DNA from: Clostridium sp.
GTDB lineage: Bacteria; Bacillota; Clostridia; Lachnospirales; Lachnospiraceae
Assembly: GCA_018377235.1 (NCBI GenBank)
Contig: JAGZZT010000001.1
Location: forward strand, 372,001-436,000
DNA: 64,000 nt
Reading direction: 5' to 3'
Under the pieces are notes generated by a model. The model did not search any database, had not been told where the DNA came from, and saw only the letters and a program-made list of their open reading frames with translations. This document shows, piece after piece, positions 17,598-25,853 of this stretch. Every line of letters begins with the position of its first letter. Position 1 is the stretch's first letter. The translations under genes were made by a program, and so were the position numbers.

Positions 17598-19115
17598 CTA
17601 TTTCTTTTTCACTACAAAGAACTCTTCCGGTTTCTGCTCCGGTGCGTCCTCCGGAAGTCCCTTCTCTTTTACAGGGCTTTCTGGATGCTTATGCCACTCG
17701 TACCATCCACCGTCATAAACATGGATATTTTCCCAGCCCATTGCCTGAGCATAAAAATATGTCTCGCTGGCTCTCCAGCCTGTGCCGCAGTGGAATACCA
17801 CCTCTTTGTCCGGGGTAATGCCCCAGCGCTCCCAACGCTCCTCTATCATCTCATAGTTGAACATAGTATTGTCCACATTTCGGAAGTCCTCCATACTGTA
17901 CGGATCAGAACCTGCGTAGCCGAATCTGGACTTGGCAATGTCTCCTGCCTCTCCGATATAGGTATAGCCGCTGATATTTCCCAGGTACTCCTCCCAGCTT
18001 CTGATCGAAGCGATGGCTGAATTTTCATTATTTACAGCCGCCAGCTCCTCCTCATAATCATAGATCACGTCTGGATTCTGCGGAACCTCTGCTCCAAATT
18101 CCACTGTCTTTGGCTGGTGGATTTCTGTATCCCACTCCCTGCCTTCCAAAGCCCATAAGGTCTTTCCGCCATTCAAAAGACGGATGTCCTCTACACCGGC
18201 ATACTTCATAATCAGTCCTGCTCTTGCTGCTGCCGTAGTTGCCGCTGTCGTTCCATAAAGCACTACGGTCGTGTCCTTTGTAATGCCGAGTCCCTCCAGC
18301 GTCTTCTGGATCTCTTCGTCAGACGGGCGGTTCCAGAACTTTAACTGTTCCTCCATCGGAACTACTTCGTAATCAGCCAGAGCACGGAGTCCTGGAACAT
18401 GGTTAATCACATCTGCATTGACGTTTACTGCCCCTGGAAGATGGCCCTTGGCATACTCCTCCGTCTCGCTGGCCAAAGAAACCTCTACAATCTGAAACCC
18501 ATTTCCCTCATAGCTTTCTGGATTTTTTCCATCGGCCAGATCCTGAACCCACTGAGGAGATACGTACATCTGGTAGCCCGGAAGGCTTAAAGCTTCCCCT
18601 CCTGCCTCCAGATACGCCTCATATCCGCCGTCCAGAACGGACAAATCGGTAAATCCCAGCTCCTGGTATTTCTTTGCCGTCTCCTCGGAAACTGTTCCAT
18701 TTCCATAGAGGACCGTCTCCTTAGACGGATCCAGGCCGCGGCGCTCCAGTTCCAGCTCCATAGTAGTTCCGATTGCTGATTCTGTCTCCAAGTCCATGGA
18801 CAGCCAGCTCTCCGGAAAATCCACAGCGCCCTCCATGTGGCCGCCTTCTCCCTCTGCCGTCTTCCAGCCAATATACTGCTCCTCAGAGCGTACATCAATC
18901 AGCTGAACCACCTTGTCCTTAAGCTCCTCCGCTGTGACAGAGCCGATTTCCCCCTGGTTCTTCTCTCCTGTCTCCTCTGCCTGCGCATGCTCCTCTGCTG
19001 TCTCAGCAGCAGAAGGCTGAGCTGTCTCAGACGTTTCCTTTGCCCCTCCTGAGCAGGCTCCGAGAACAGCAGCAGATGCTGCCGCCACAGCCGCCATCCA
19101 GATTTTCTTTTTCAT
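17598..19115 (-). CDS. Exported three-domain rhodanese lipoprotein, YnjE-like
   Basis: A 505-residue lipoprotein (lipobox LGAC) with a Glu/Ala/Thr-rich linker and three rhodanese-like domains. Only the third keeps an active-site Cys, in FHCGTGWRASE (Cys443); the first and second loops read YGNGTVSEE and YGTTAATTA. The CGTGWR loop and three-domain layout match E. coli YnjE, a sulphurtransferase. The start at 19115 follows GGAGG and overlaps the preceding gene by ATGA; an ATG at 19208 was rejected. Role inferred: binding and passing a sulphur or selenium atom outside the membrane. Confidence 0.88.
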   Translation of the reverse strand: MKKKIWMAAVAAASAAVLGACSGGAKETSETAQPSAAETAEEHAQAEETGEKNQGEIGSVTAEELKDKVVQLIDVRSEEQYIGWKTAEGEGGHMEGAVDFPESWLSMDLETESAIGTTMELELERRGLDPSKETVLYGNGTVSEETAKKYQELGFTDLSVLDGGYEAYLEAGGEALSLPGYQMYVSPQWVQDLADGKNPESYEGNGFQIVEVSLASETEEYAKGHLPGAVNVNADVINHVPGLRALADYEVVPMEEQLKFWNRPSDEEIQKTLEGLGITKDTTVVLYGTTAATTAAARAGLIMKYAGVEDIRLLNGGKTLWALEGREWDTEIHQPKTVEFGAEVPQNPDVIYDYEEELAAVNNENSAIASIRSWEEYLGNISGYTYIGEAGDIAKSRFGYAGSDPYSMEDFRNVDNTMFNYEMIEERWERWGITPDKEVVFHCGTGWRASETYFYAQAMGWENIHVYDGGWYEWHKHPESPVKEKGLPEDAPEQKPEEFFVVKKK

Positions 19116-19711
19116 GCTTCTGGTTCCTCCTTTTTGTAGTATTTTCGGTCTTTCTGACCTATACGTTGAAATAATAATTCCAGTAAACGGTTTAAAAAAT
19201 AACCGCACAGAATTCCTGATCCATAGAGAAGAAGTGTGTTCTGCCAGCCTGAGTGCAGATATCCTGTACAGCTCTCCGCCATATAGGAAAACACGCTTCT
19301 GTCTCCTGTGAATTCTCTGTTAAAGAGATAATACAGCAGAAACGAAAGAGGCTTTAATAAAAACGTGCCTCCCAGCACAGTAGCTCCGTACCGCAGCACA
19401 TGAAATCTCTTTTTGTGCCACAAAAGTCCGGCCAAGGCAGCCTCTGCCAGCTGAAACAGCAGCACGTAAATCAGTACGCCGCTGCCCATTCCGATATTAT
19501 TGAGAATCAATGAAGCCGCCGCTGCATACAGCATGCCTCCTATCGGCCCAAATTTCATGCTCATAAGCATAACCGGGATATTGTTGGCATAGACCAGTCT
19601 GCCCACAGAGGCCACCATAGGGAGAACAGCCGTCACCCCTGTAATCGCCGCTGCAATGAGAACTGCTGCCGCTCCCTCCAAAAAATCTGATGTATTCAAA
19701 TCCTGTTTCAT
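19112..19711 (-). CDS. Integral membrane protein, function unknown
   Basis: A 199-residue protein with about five to six hydrophobic segments (AAVLIAAAITGVTAVLPMVA, VLMSMKFGPIGGMLYAAAAS, VLIYVLLFQLAEAALAGLLW and others) and a short basic C-terminal tail. The size and layout resemble ECF-transporter S components, but no diagnostic motif was found. It lies six bases after the APH-like kinase gene, and its stop overlaps the YnjE-like start, so it belongs to the same operon. Confidence 0.7.
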   Translation of the reverse strand: MKQDLNTSDFLEGAAAVLIAAAITGVTAVLPMVASVGRLVYANNIPVMLMSMKFGPIGGMLYAAAASLILNNIGMGSGVLIYVLLFQLAEAALAGLLWHKKRFHVLRYGATVLGGTFLLKPLSFLLYYLFNREFTGDRSVFSYMAESCTGYLHSGWQNTLLLYGSGILCGYFLNRLLELLFQRIGQKDRKYYKKEEPEA

Positions 19712-19716
19712 ATTCC

Positions 19717-20739
19717 CTAGATGTCCCTTTCTCCTTCTATCATCGCTCCAATCTGAGCCAGAAATCCAGCATCCAGATATTGATCAAGCTTCTTCCTGGT
19801 GGATTCGTTGACCAGTTCCCTGCCAGGCTTCCGATACTGCACCCAGGCCATGGCACACCAGGTGATTCCCCGCAGGCAGGTAATGGGAAGATACAGGCGG
19901 GTCCGTTCCCGCACCCCTTCTGTGAGCGCTTTATCTTCTGCAGAGCGGATATATTCTGTCACGAAGGCCTCTCTTTCCTCCCTTGAAAGCATAACATCTG
20001 TCTTCCAGAAGGTAGTGGTAGGAGCCAGAAAATGGCCTAAATCCTGAGCAGGATCTCCGTACAGGGGTTTCTCCCAGTCTATAAGAAAGGTTTTCTTCCC
20101 TGGCCCGTTCACAAGGAAATTCGTGGAATTAAGCTCTGTGTTAATGCAGCGTCTGCAGGAAACTTCGCCCAGCCTGTCCGCCTGTTTCCACCCCTGATCC
20201 AGAAGACGCCGAATTGTCCGCTTTGTCTGCATGTCTCCCAGATTAGAGTCCATATAGGTTTTCACCATTTCCTCGCATTCCTCCAGGATAGCCTGGAGCG
20301 GTTTTTTCGGGCAGATCAGGCCGTGTTTCTCCGGCAGGCCCGTGCTGTGGATATCCGCCAGACACTCAGCTGCTGACAGCAGATCTTTTCTGTAGTCAAG
20401 GGGCCGCCCCGGCAGAAATTCCATTACCAGAAATCCCTGTTTGGAGTATTTCCTGCTCCCATCCACATACAGTGGCTTCGGCGTTCTTCCTGAGGTCTCC
20501 AGCAGACGGAGTGCCTGATATTCGTATTCAATCTGATGTTCCAGGTGCATCTGGCTTCCAAAATTCAGCCGCAGCACCAGCCTTTGCCCTGTCACAGGAT
20601 GAGTAAACAGAAAATTTCGATTGTACTCTCCCTGAGCCAGAATATCATATTGTTCCTCTATCCGTTCTGGAAGCCCCAGCGCGGCCCGAAATCTCTCTCC
20701 TGTGACAATTTTTTCCAGTCCCTCCGGCAGCTGTTTCAT
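19717..20739 (-). CDS. APH/choline-kinase-like phosphotransferase
   Basis: A 340-residue protein with the aminoglycoside-phosphotransferase/choline-kinase fold: YNRNFLFTH (nucleotide loop), LVLRLNFGS (Lys position replaced by Arg), ELNSTNFLVN and LIDWEKPLYGDPAQDLGHFL (metal-binding Asp). The usual catalytic HxDxxxxN is seen as NTELNSTNF, with His and Asp changed, so catalysis is not certain. AGGAGG precedes the ATG. Its place between a selenodomain-associated transferase and the rhodanese genes suggests a small-molecule kinase of the same system; it is not a likely antibiotic-resistance gene. Confidence 0.75.
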   Translation of the reverse strand: MKQLPEGLEKIVTGERFRAALGLPERIEEQYDILAQGEYNRNFLFTHPVTGQRLVLRLNFGSQMHLEHQIEYEYQALRLLETSGRTPKPLYVDGSRKYSKQGFLVMEFLPGRPLDYRKDLLSAAECLADIHSTGLPEKHGLICPKKPLQAILEECEEMVKTYMDSNLGDMQTKRTIRRLLDQGWKQADRLGEVSCRRCINTELNSTNFLVNGPGKKTFLIDWEKPLYGDPAQDLGHFLAPTTTFWKTDVMLSREEREAFVTEYIRSAEDKALTEGVRERTRLYLPITCLRGITWCAMAWVQYRKPGRELVNESTRKKLDQYLDAGFLAQIGAMIEGERDI

Positions 20740-20772
20740 GTCTTTTCCTCCTGCAGTCTCTGTTGTCCCATT

Positions 20773-22107
20773 TTATCTGATATCCTGGTACAATCTGGCA
20801 ATTTTCTCTATTGAAACTCCATCCCGGTACATCTTCCTAAGACGGTTCATTTTCCACATCAGTTTAAGCTTGGGAATCGTTCCCCTGGGAAATCTTCGAT
20901 CTGAAGTATAAATCCTGTGTCTTGCCATTCCCAGCTTCACTCCCATTTCCTTCAGGGTGAGAGAGAACTGATAATCCTCCATAATGGGAATCTCCGGAAA
21001 CATCCCAGCCTGAAAGAACAGTGCTCTGTCGATAAAAATCCCCTGATCACCAAACATCACCTTCCTGTCCTTAATCCTGTGGTTGGAAATCACCTGGCAG
21101 GTAAACATAAAGAAATTTTTTGAATGAAAAGCAATTCCAAAGCAGCCGGCCCTGTGGCCGCTCAGAACCCGGCGGATTTCTCCCAGCGGATTCTGGGGAA
21201 GCTCGCTGTCACAGTGGAGAAAAAACAGAATATCTCCTGTACTGTTTACAGCCCCCGTATTCATCTGACAGGCTCTCCCCTTCCCGGAGGAAATCATCCT
21301 GTATTCCGGCCAGATAAGATCCTGCGTTCCGTCAGTGCTTCCGCCATCTACAAACAAAATCTCACACCTGTCTTTCAGCACAAGCAGCTGCCTTTGCATG
21401 GACTCAATAGTCTTTCGTTCATTGTAAATAGGAATAATAATTGAAATTTTTCGATTTTTCGTGACAAATCGTCCTGTCCGGCTGGCCGCCAGATCTGGAT
21501 CCCGCCTTATCCTCTCATAAAGGCCTCTCAAGTCTTCCGGTGTATCCATATCAGAAAGAGTATCTGTAAATCCTGCTGTAAGACCAGCTTCAGAAATCTG
21601 AGCCAGCGTCTCCTCCAGCACACGGCTGTGGCCGTATTCATCCAACCCGAAAACAAGAGGCTGCGGCTTTTTCATTCCCACCAAATAGTAACCGCCGTCC
21701 ATTGTCTTTCCAAACACGATATCCTGCTCCTGAAGCTTCCAGAAAGCTTTCTTTAGGTGGCACTCTCTAAGCTCAGGTACATCCGTCCCTATCAGCACGC
21801 AGGAATCATAACCCTGCTCAAATACCTGCTGAAAAGCGTGAAGCATCCGCTCTCCCAAATTCTTCCCCTCCTGGGGTATGTATCTTTTTTCTTCTCCCAG
21901 CAGAGTTCTAAGCCGCTCCAGCTTTCCGTTCTCTGCTGCGTAGCTGACAAAAAGATCCGCGCCGCAGGCCTCACACTGCTTTCTGATATCCATTAAAAAG
22001 CAGGCATGAAGAGCTGCGCACTGGCGTGGAGAAAGATGAGGCATCATTCTCGTTTTCGTTTTTCCCTGAATAGGAATTCTGGTAAATATAATTATCGCCT
22101 GTCTCAT
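20773..22107 (-). CDS. Fusion of two rSAM/selenodomain-associated transferases
   Basis: A 444-residue two-domain protein. The first part (about 1-210) begins QAIIIFTRIPIQGKTKTRM and contains LIGTDVPEL and GKTMDGGYYLVG, matching TIGR04282 (transferase 1, rSAM/selenodomain-associated; DUF2064). The second part (about 218-444) has ISIIIPIYNERKTIESMQ, FVDGGSTDGTQ and LHCDSELP, a GT2 fold matching TIGR04283 (transferase 2). These two families are usually separate neighbours near selD-type genes. The start at 22107 is nine bases after AGAGG; an ATG three codons earlier is also possible. The reaction is unknown. Confidence 0.82.
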   Translation of the reverse strand: MRQAIIIFTRIPIQGKTKTRMMPHLSPRQCAALHACFLMDIRKQCEACGADLFVSYAAENGKLERLRTLLGEEKRYIPQEGKNLGERMLHAFQQVFEQGYDSCVLIGTDVPELRECHLKKAFWKLQEQDIVFGKTMDGGYYLVGMKKPQPLVFGLDEYGHSRVLEETLAQISEAGLTAGFTDTLSDMDTPEDLRGLYERIRRDPDLAASRTGRFVTKNRKISIIIPIYNERKTIESMQRQLLVLKDRCEILFVDGGSTDGTQDLIWPEYRMISSGKGRACQMNTGAVNSTGDILFFLHCDSELPQNPLGEIRRVLSGHRAGCFGIAFHSKNFFMFTCQVISNHRIKDRKVMFGDQGIFIDRALFFQAGMFPEIPIMEDYQFSLTLKEMGVKLGMARHRIYTSDRRFPRGTIPKLKLMWKMNRLRKMYRDGVSIEKIARLYQDIR

Positions 22108-22127
22108 CGCTTTCATCCTCTGTCTTG

Positions 22128-22826
22128 CTAAGCTGTCTGTCTGTGCCGATCTGTATAGATCCTGCGGATCATGACAATCAGAGCAGACAGGGCAAATAAA
22201 ATCATCAGTCCTGTCACCAGAAGCTTTGCTCCTCCTGTCAGCATACTTCCCACATAGGAGTATACAATCGTTGCCGGAAGCTGTCCCAGTCCTGTGGCAG
22301 TGAAAAATGCGCCAAAGGACATGGATGTAAGGCCTGCCGCATAGCTGACAATATCAAAGGATACAAACGGCAGAAGTCTGCAGATCAGCACTGTATTTTT
22401 TCCATACTTTTCAAAAAACGTGTCGATCTGGACAAGTCCAGCCCGGCTGGTCAGCTTTTCCGCTGCATCTCTTCCCAGGATTCTGGCAATGAAAAAGCAC
22501 ACAGCCGCTCCTGCCATGGCGCTGGACCAGGATAGAACAGCCCCCTGCCACCATCCGAAAAGATTTGCGTTGGCAAAGGTCAGCAGAAAGGCCGGAAGCG
22601 GCGCTGCCACTGACTGAAAAATCATCAGCAGAAATGAAATCGCTGCTGCATAGCCCCCGTAAGAAGCCACAAATTCCTTTACAACTGTAAAGTCTCCGCT
22701 GGCAAACATCTGAAACACCCGGTTCATAGCCATTCTCACCGGTTCAGCCGTATAGTAAGCTCCTGCAGCTATTCCAATCAAAGCAAGCAATAAGATCTGC
22801 TTTGTCCAGATTTTCTTCTTTTTCAT
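22128..22826 (-). CDS. VTT (TVP38/TMEM64) family membrane protein, YdjX/YdjZ-like
   Basis: A 232-residue membrane protein with an N-terminal anchor and the VTT (SNARE-associated) domain: a re-entrant region LPAFLLTFANANLFGWWQG and a later conserved RLLPFVSFDIVSYAAGLT. DedA/VTT proteins are thought to be lipid scramblases or transporters. E. coli has two paralogues, YdjX and YdjZ, next to ynjBCD; here too a second VTT domain lies in the adjacent gene. About 20 bases before the transferase fusion, same operon. Confidence 0.85.
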   Translation of the reverse strand: MKKKKIWTKQILLLALIGIAAGAYYTAEPVRMAMNRVFQMFASGDFTVVKEFVASYGGYAAAISFLLMIFQSVAAPLPAFLLTFANANLFGWWQGAVLSWSSAMAGAAVCFFIARILGRDAAEKLTSRAGLVQIDTFFEKYGKNTVLICRLLPFVSFDIVSYAAGLTSMSFGAFFTATGLGQLPATIVYSYVGSMLTGGAKLLVTGLMILFALSALIVMIRRIYTDRHRQTA

Positions 22827-22854
22827 CTTGCTATCCCTCTATTCTTTCGTTTTT

Positions 22855-24621
22855 TCAGCGCTGTTTCCAGCATTTAAATTTCACTCTGTTGAAAAGGGAA
22901 TGGCCTGTGTCTGGCTTCTCCCCTGTTCCCAAAATTTTTACCAAAGCGTGCTCCACGTCCTGGCATCCTTTTCTGACAAGGCTGCCTGAGCAGGAGGCGC
23001 AGTAAGTCATGACAGGCTCCTCTTTCCTAATCACCTGACACATAGAATCCGCCAGTTCCTTCTCCTTCCCGGAAGCACACCCTCCCAGGCCGCAGCACTG
23101 ACAATCATTCATCTGCCTCAGAGCCTGGCCGGAAAAAGCCTGAATCTGGAGAAACAATTCTCTCTTTTCCCGATCCGGACAGGGCATAAACACAGCAGGC
23201 GCATTTTCTATCACTGCTCCCAGCCCCAGAGACTGAAGCTTTTCGTAGATTCCTACTACTGGTATGCTCAGCTTCCCTTTTAAAAAGTGATAGCAGTTGG
23301 GACAGAGAGCCACGATCTCCTTTGTGCCTGTGTTCACAAGCCTTCTATTCAAATCTGAGAGAATTCTTTTTTCCTCCGCCTCAAGCCCCAGCTCTGCCAC
23401 CGGCTTTCCGCAGCAGTCAAAAACAATTCCCATTCCTGCTTCTCTTCTTAAAAGCTCAGCCAGATATCTGGTAGTCCGCGGGTAAAAAGAAGGAAAATTG
23501 CAACCAGGAAACAGCACGCTCTCTGAACCTGAATTTTTATAGTTAGAAAACAGATACCTCCTCTTCTCAAGCAGAAGAACTCCATATCCCTTTTCTTTCA
23601 GCCTTCCTCCTGCCTCTCTGACCTGCCGCCTTCTAAGAGCCAAAGCTGTCTCTCTTCCGTCAATGTTCTTTGGGCAGACAGAGGCACAGGCTCCGCAGAG
23701 AAAGCAGTGATAGGAAAGCTCCTGAAACCTCTCGATATCTCCCAAATCAAGCTGATATTTCTTCAGAAATCCACAGTGTTCCTGACAGATATGGCAATGG
23801 ATGCAGTCCCTCTCTGCCCTGCCTGCGGCGTCCGGCTCCAGCTTGTCCAGCTCTCTCCTTCTGGCATCCAGAACCAGCTCTGCCAGATCTCCGCTCCTGG
23901 AAGACAGCTCTGCCTCCTCTCCATTTTCACCAGACACGTATTTCTTTTTTAAAAGCAGCCCCAGACAGAAAACGGCCGCAGCCAGCAGAACCGCTGTTCC
24001 CAGATAGAGCACCCTATTCTCTGAATCTGTAAGGCCGGCTGTCCCCACCGTGTACATAGCGGTTCCTGGAAGCATAAACACAAAGGAACCTGTCAGATAT
24101 GCCCAGAAACTGATATCCGTCACACCATAAGCAAAATTTTGGAGATTATAGGGAAACAGTGGAACCAGCCTGGTAATCATCAGGACAAACATCTGATTTT
24201 TACCTGATTCATCAAACAGCCATTTTTTCAGATAGGGATTTTTTACAGCCATGGGCTTCACAGTATCCCGCAGGAAAAAACGGCCGGCAGCAAAAGCCAG
24301 AGCCGCCCCGGCAGTGGCCGCCAGCACGCAGAGAAACGTCCCTAAGGCAGGACCGAACAAAAGGCTGGCCAGAACAGCAAAGGTAATTCCAGGCAGCGCC
24401 AGAACCACGCTTCCTATCACCGTAAACACAAGATACAGACCTGCCGCCTGCCAGAAATTTTCCTCTACTGTTTTTTTTAAAAGTTCCGCCGCCTGTCCGC
24501 CTGTAAAGCTTTCTGCCCATCCGAAATTTCGTCCGCATAGAAAAAGCAGGAGAATCAGTCCTGCAAAAATCCATACTTTTTTATTTATTTTCCCTGTTTG
24601 TTGCTTCTTCATAGCCCTCAT
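22855..24621 (-). CDS. Fusion: VTT membrane domain + [4Fe-4S] ferredoxin + HdrB-like CCG domains
   Basis: A 588-residue protein. Residues about 1-240 hold a VTT domain (FAVLASLLFGPALGTFLCVL, RLVPLFPYNLQNFAYGVT) with transmembrane segments on both sides. Next come two cluster motifs, CIHCHICQEHC and CFLCGACASVCP, and then Cys-rich CCG-type segments as in heterodisulphide reductase subunit B (FDCCGKPV, CPNCYHF, DCQCCGLGGCA, YCASCSGS). It thus joins in one protein what E. coli has as separate YdjX/YdjZ (VTT) and YdjY (ferredoxin) genes. Inferred role: membrane-bound electron transfer to a thiol, disulphide or selenium species. No strong ribosome site marks the start; the ATG at 24612 is an alternative. 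Confidence 0.85.
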   Translation of the reverse strand: MRAMKKQQTGKINKKVWIFAGLILLLFLCGRNFGWAESFTGGQAAELLKKTVEENFWQAAGLYLVFTVIGSVVLALPGITFAVLASLLFGPALGTFLCVLAATAGAALAFAAGRFFLRDTVKPMAVKNPYLKKWLFDESGKNQMFVLMITRLVPLFPYNLQNFAYGVTDISFWAYLTGSFVFMLPGTAMYTVGTAGLTDSENRVLYLGTAVLLAAAVFCLGLLLKKKYVSGENGEEAELSSRSGDLAELVLDARRRELDKLEPDAAGRAERDCIHCHICQEHCGFLKKYQLDLGDIERFQELSYHCFLCGACASVCPKNIDGRETALALRRRQVREAGGRLKEKGYGVLLLEKRRYLFSNYKNSGSESVLFPGCNFPSFYPRTTRYLAELLRREAGMGIVFDCCGKPVAELGLEAEEKRILSDLNRRLVNTGTKEIVALCPNCYHFLKGKLSIPVVGIYEKLQSLGLGAVIENAPAVFMPCPDREKRELFLQIQAFSGQALRQMNDCQCCGLGGCASGKEKELADSMCQVIRKEEPVMTYCASCSGSLVRKGCQDVEHALVKILGTGEKPDTGHSLFNRVKFKCWKQR

Positions 24622-24686
24622 TTCAAGTCTTTCGCACTGCCGTTTTTTCTCAAATTAATTGCCTGCTGTACGCAGATACTATAATA

Positions 24687-24715
24687 ACTATAGGGTACTT
24701 CCCGTACAAAATCAA
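24687..24715 (-). promoter_or_regulatory. Promoter of the ydjXYZ/ynj-like operon
   Basis: TTGATT (24710-24715), 17-base spacer, TATAGT (24687-24692) on the minus strand. The spacer holds an interrupted palindrome, GTACGGGAAGTAC, and ATAGTTATTATAGTAT covers the -10; both are candidate sites for the LysR protein encoded just upstream. Confidence 0.6.
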
Positions 24716-24771
24716 ATTTATATCTTCTATAAATCATTTTATTTATAATTTTTTTCTATAGCATTCATACA

Positions 24772-24801
24772 GCGTCAGTGTACAAGGAACAACACTGGCG
24801 C
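24772..24801. repeat. Dispersed palindromic repeat, copy 2 (30 bp)
   Basis: GCGTCAGTGT and ACACTGGCGC are inverted arms (one mismatch) around ACAAGGAACA. It matches the reverse complement of copy 3 at 27 of 30 positions. It lies between the LysR terminator and the operon promoter. Confidence 0.75.
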
Positions 24802-24821
24802 CAGCAGTATAGAAAACATAA

Positions 24822-24868
24822 AAAGAGATGCTTCCCGAAACCGTAAACACGGCAGAAAACATCTCTTT
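24822..24868 (-). terminator. Terminator of selD-lysR
   Basis: AAAGAGATG and CATCTCTTT pair, followed on the minus strand by T residues, ten bases after the LysR stop codon. Confidence 0.7.
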
Positions 24869-24877
24869 GCAGCATAC

Positions 24878-25786
24878 TTATTCTTTTTCTCTGTACGCTT
24901 CCTTCACAGTTCTCAGAAACCTCTTCGCAGATTTTGAGAGCTGATAATTTTTATTATACACTACGTTGATATTGCGGCCGGATCGCTCGCTGGGAATGGA
25001 AAATGTCAATAATTTTCCAGACTCTGTTTCCTCCCGGACAGCAAGATTTGACAAAATGGAAATTCCAAGTCCCTGTATCACAGACTTTTTGATCGTCTCC
25101 TGATTTCCAATACTGGCCATAATATTCAGCCGTTCGGGCAGAATTCCCAGCTCAGCGAGCTGGCGTTCCGCTTCCTTTCTGGTTCCGGAACCTTCCTCTC
25201 TCATCAGCATAGTCTCCTGGCAAATCCAGGAAATATCGCCGGACTCTCTGTCAATCGCCTGGTATCGTCCGCTGTTCGGCGTAATAATCACCATCTCATC
25301 CCTGTAAAACGGAATGTACTTGCAGTGCTTCTTTTCCAGAACCGTGCCTGTAAAGCCGATATCCGCCTTGTGCTCTGATATCTGCTCCACCACCTGGGCA
25401 CTGTCCATCTCCTGAATGCGGAGCTGTTCGCCCGGATATCTGTCATTAAATTTTGCCAGAAGTTCAGGCAGAAGATACTGAGCCGGCACTGTGGAAGCAG
25501 CAATGGCAATACACTGCTTCTCTTCCGCTTTCCGGCGTCCGAATTCCTCCTCGATTTTATACTGAAGATCTGCCATCTGCCTGGCATAGAGATATAACCG
25601 CTGTCCCTCTTCTGTCAGACAGACTTCCTTGGTATTTCTCACAAACAGCCGGATATCCAGCTCCCTCTCCAGCGCCAGAATATGAGCGCTGACTGTAGGC
25701 TGAGTAAGAAACAGGCGTTTCGCCGCTTTTGAAAAACTGCCCGACTCTGCTACTTCCACAAAAGCTTCTAACTGTTTTAAATTCAT
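24878..25786 (-). CDS. LysR-family regulator, selenium-metabolism-associated type
   Basis: A 302-residue LysR-type regulator. The N-terminal winged helix-turn-helix is clear (MNLKQLEAFVEVAESGSFSK, LTQPTVSAHILALE), followed by the type 2 periplasmic-binding-like effector domain (about 90-295). Position, 66 bases after selD on the same strand and just upstream of the ydjXYZ/ynj-like operon, fits the group of LysR proteins named selenium-metabolism-associated. It probably controls that operon in response to a sulphur or selenium effector; the effector is not known. Confidence 0.85.
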   Translation of the reverse strand: MNLKQLEAFVEVAESGSFSKAAKRLFLTQPTVSAHILALERELDIRLFVRNTKEVCLTEEGQRLYLYARQMADLQYKIEEEFGRRKAEEKQCIAIAASTVPAQYLLPELLAKFNDRYPGEQLRIQEMDSAQVVEQISEHKADIGFTGTVLEKKHCKYIPFYRDEMVIITPNSGRYQAIDRESGDISWICQETMLMREEGSGTRKEAERQLAELGILPERLNIMASIGNQETIKKSVIQGLGISILSNLAVREETESGKLLTFSIPSERSGRNINVVYNKNYQLSKSAKRFLRTVKEAYREKE

Positions 25787-25853
25787 CCGTATGGTATCCT
25801 TTCAATTATCCCCCTGCTGTCCACCCCATAACAATACGGATTTCTTCTATTTA

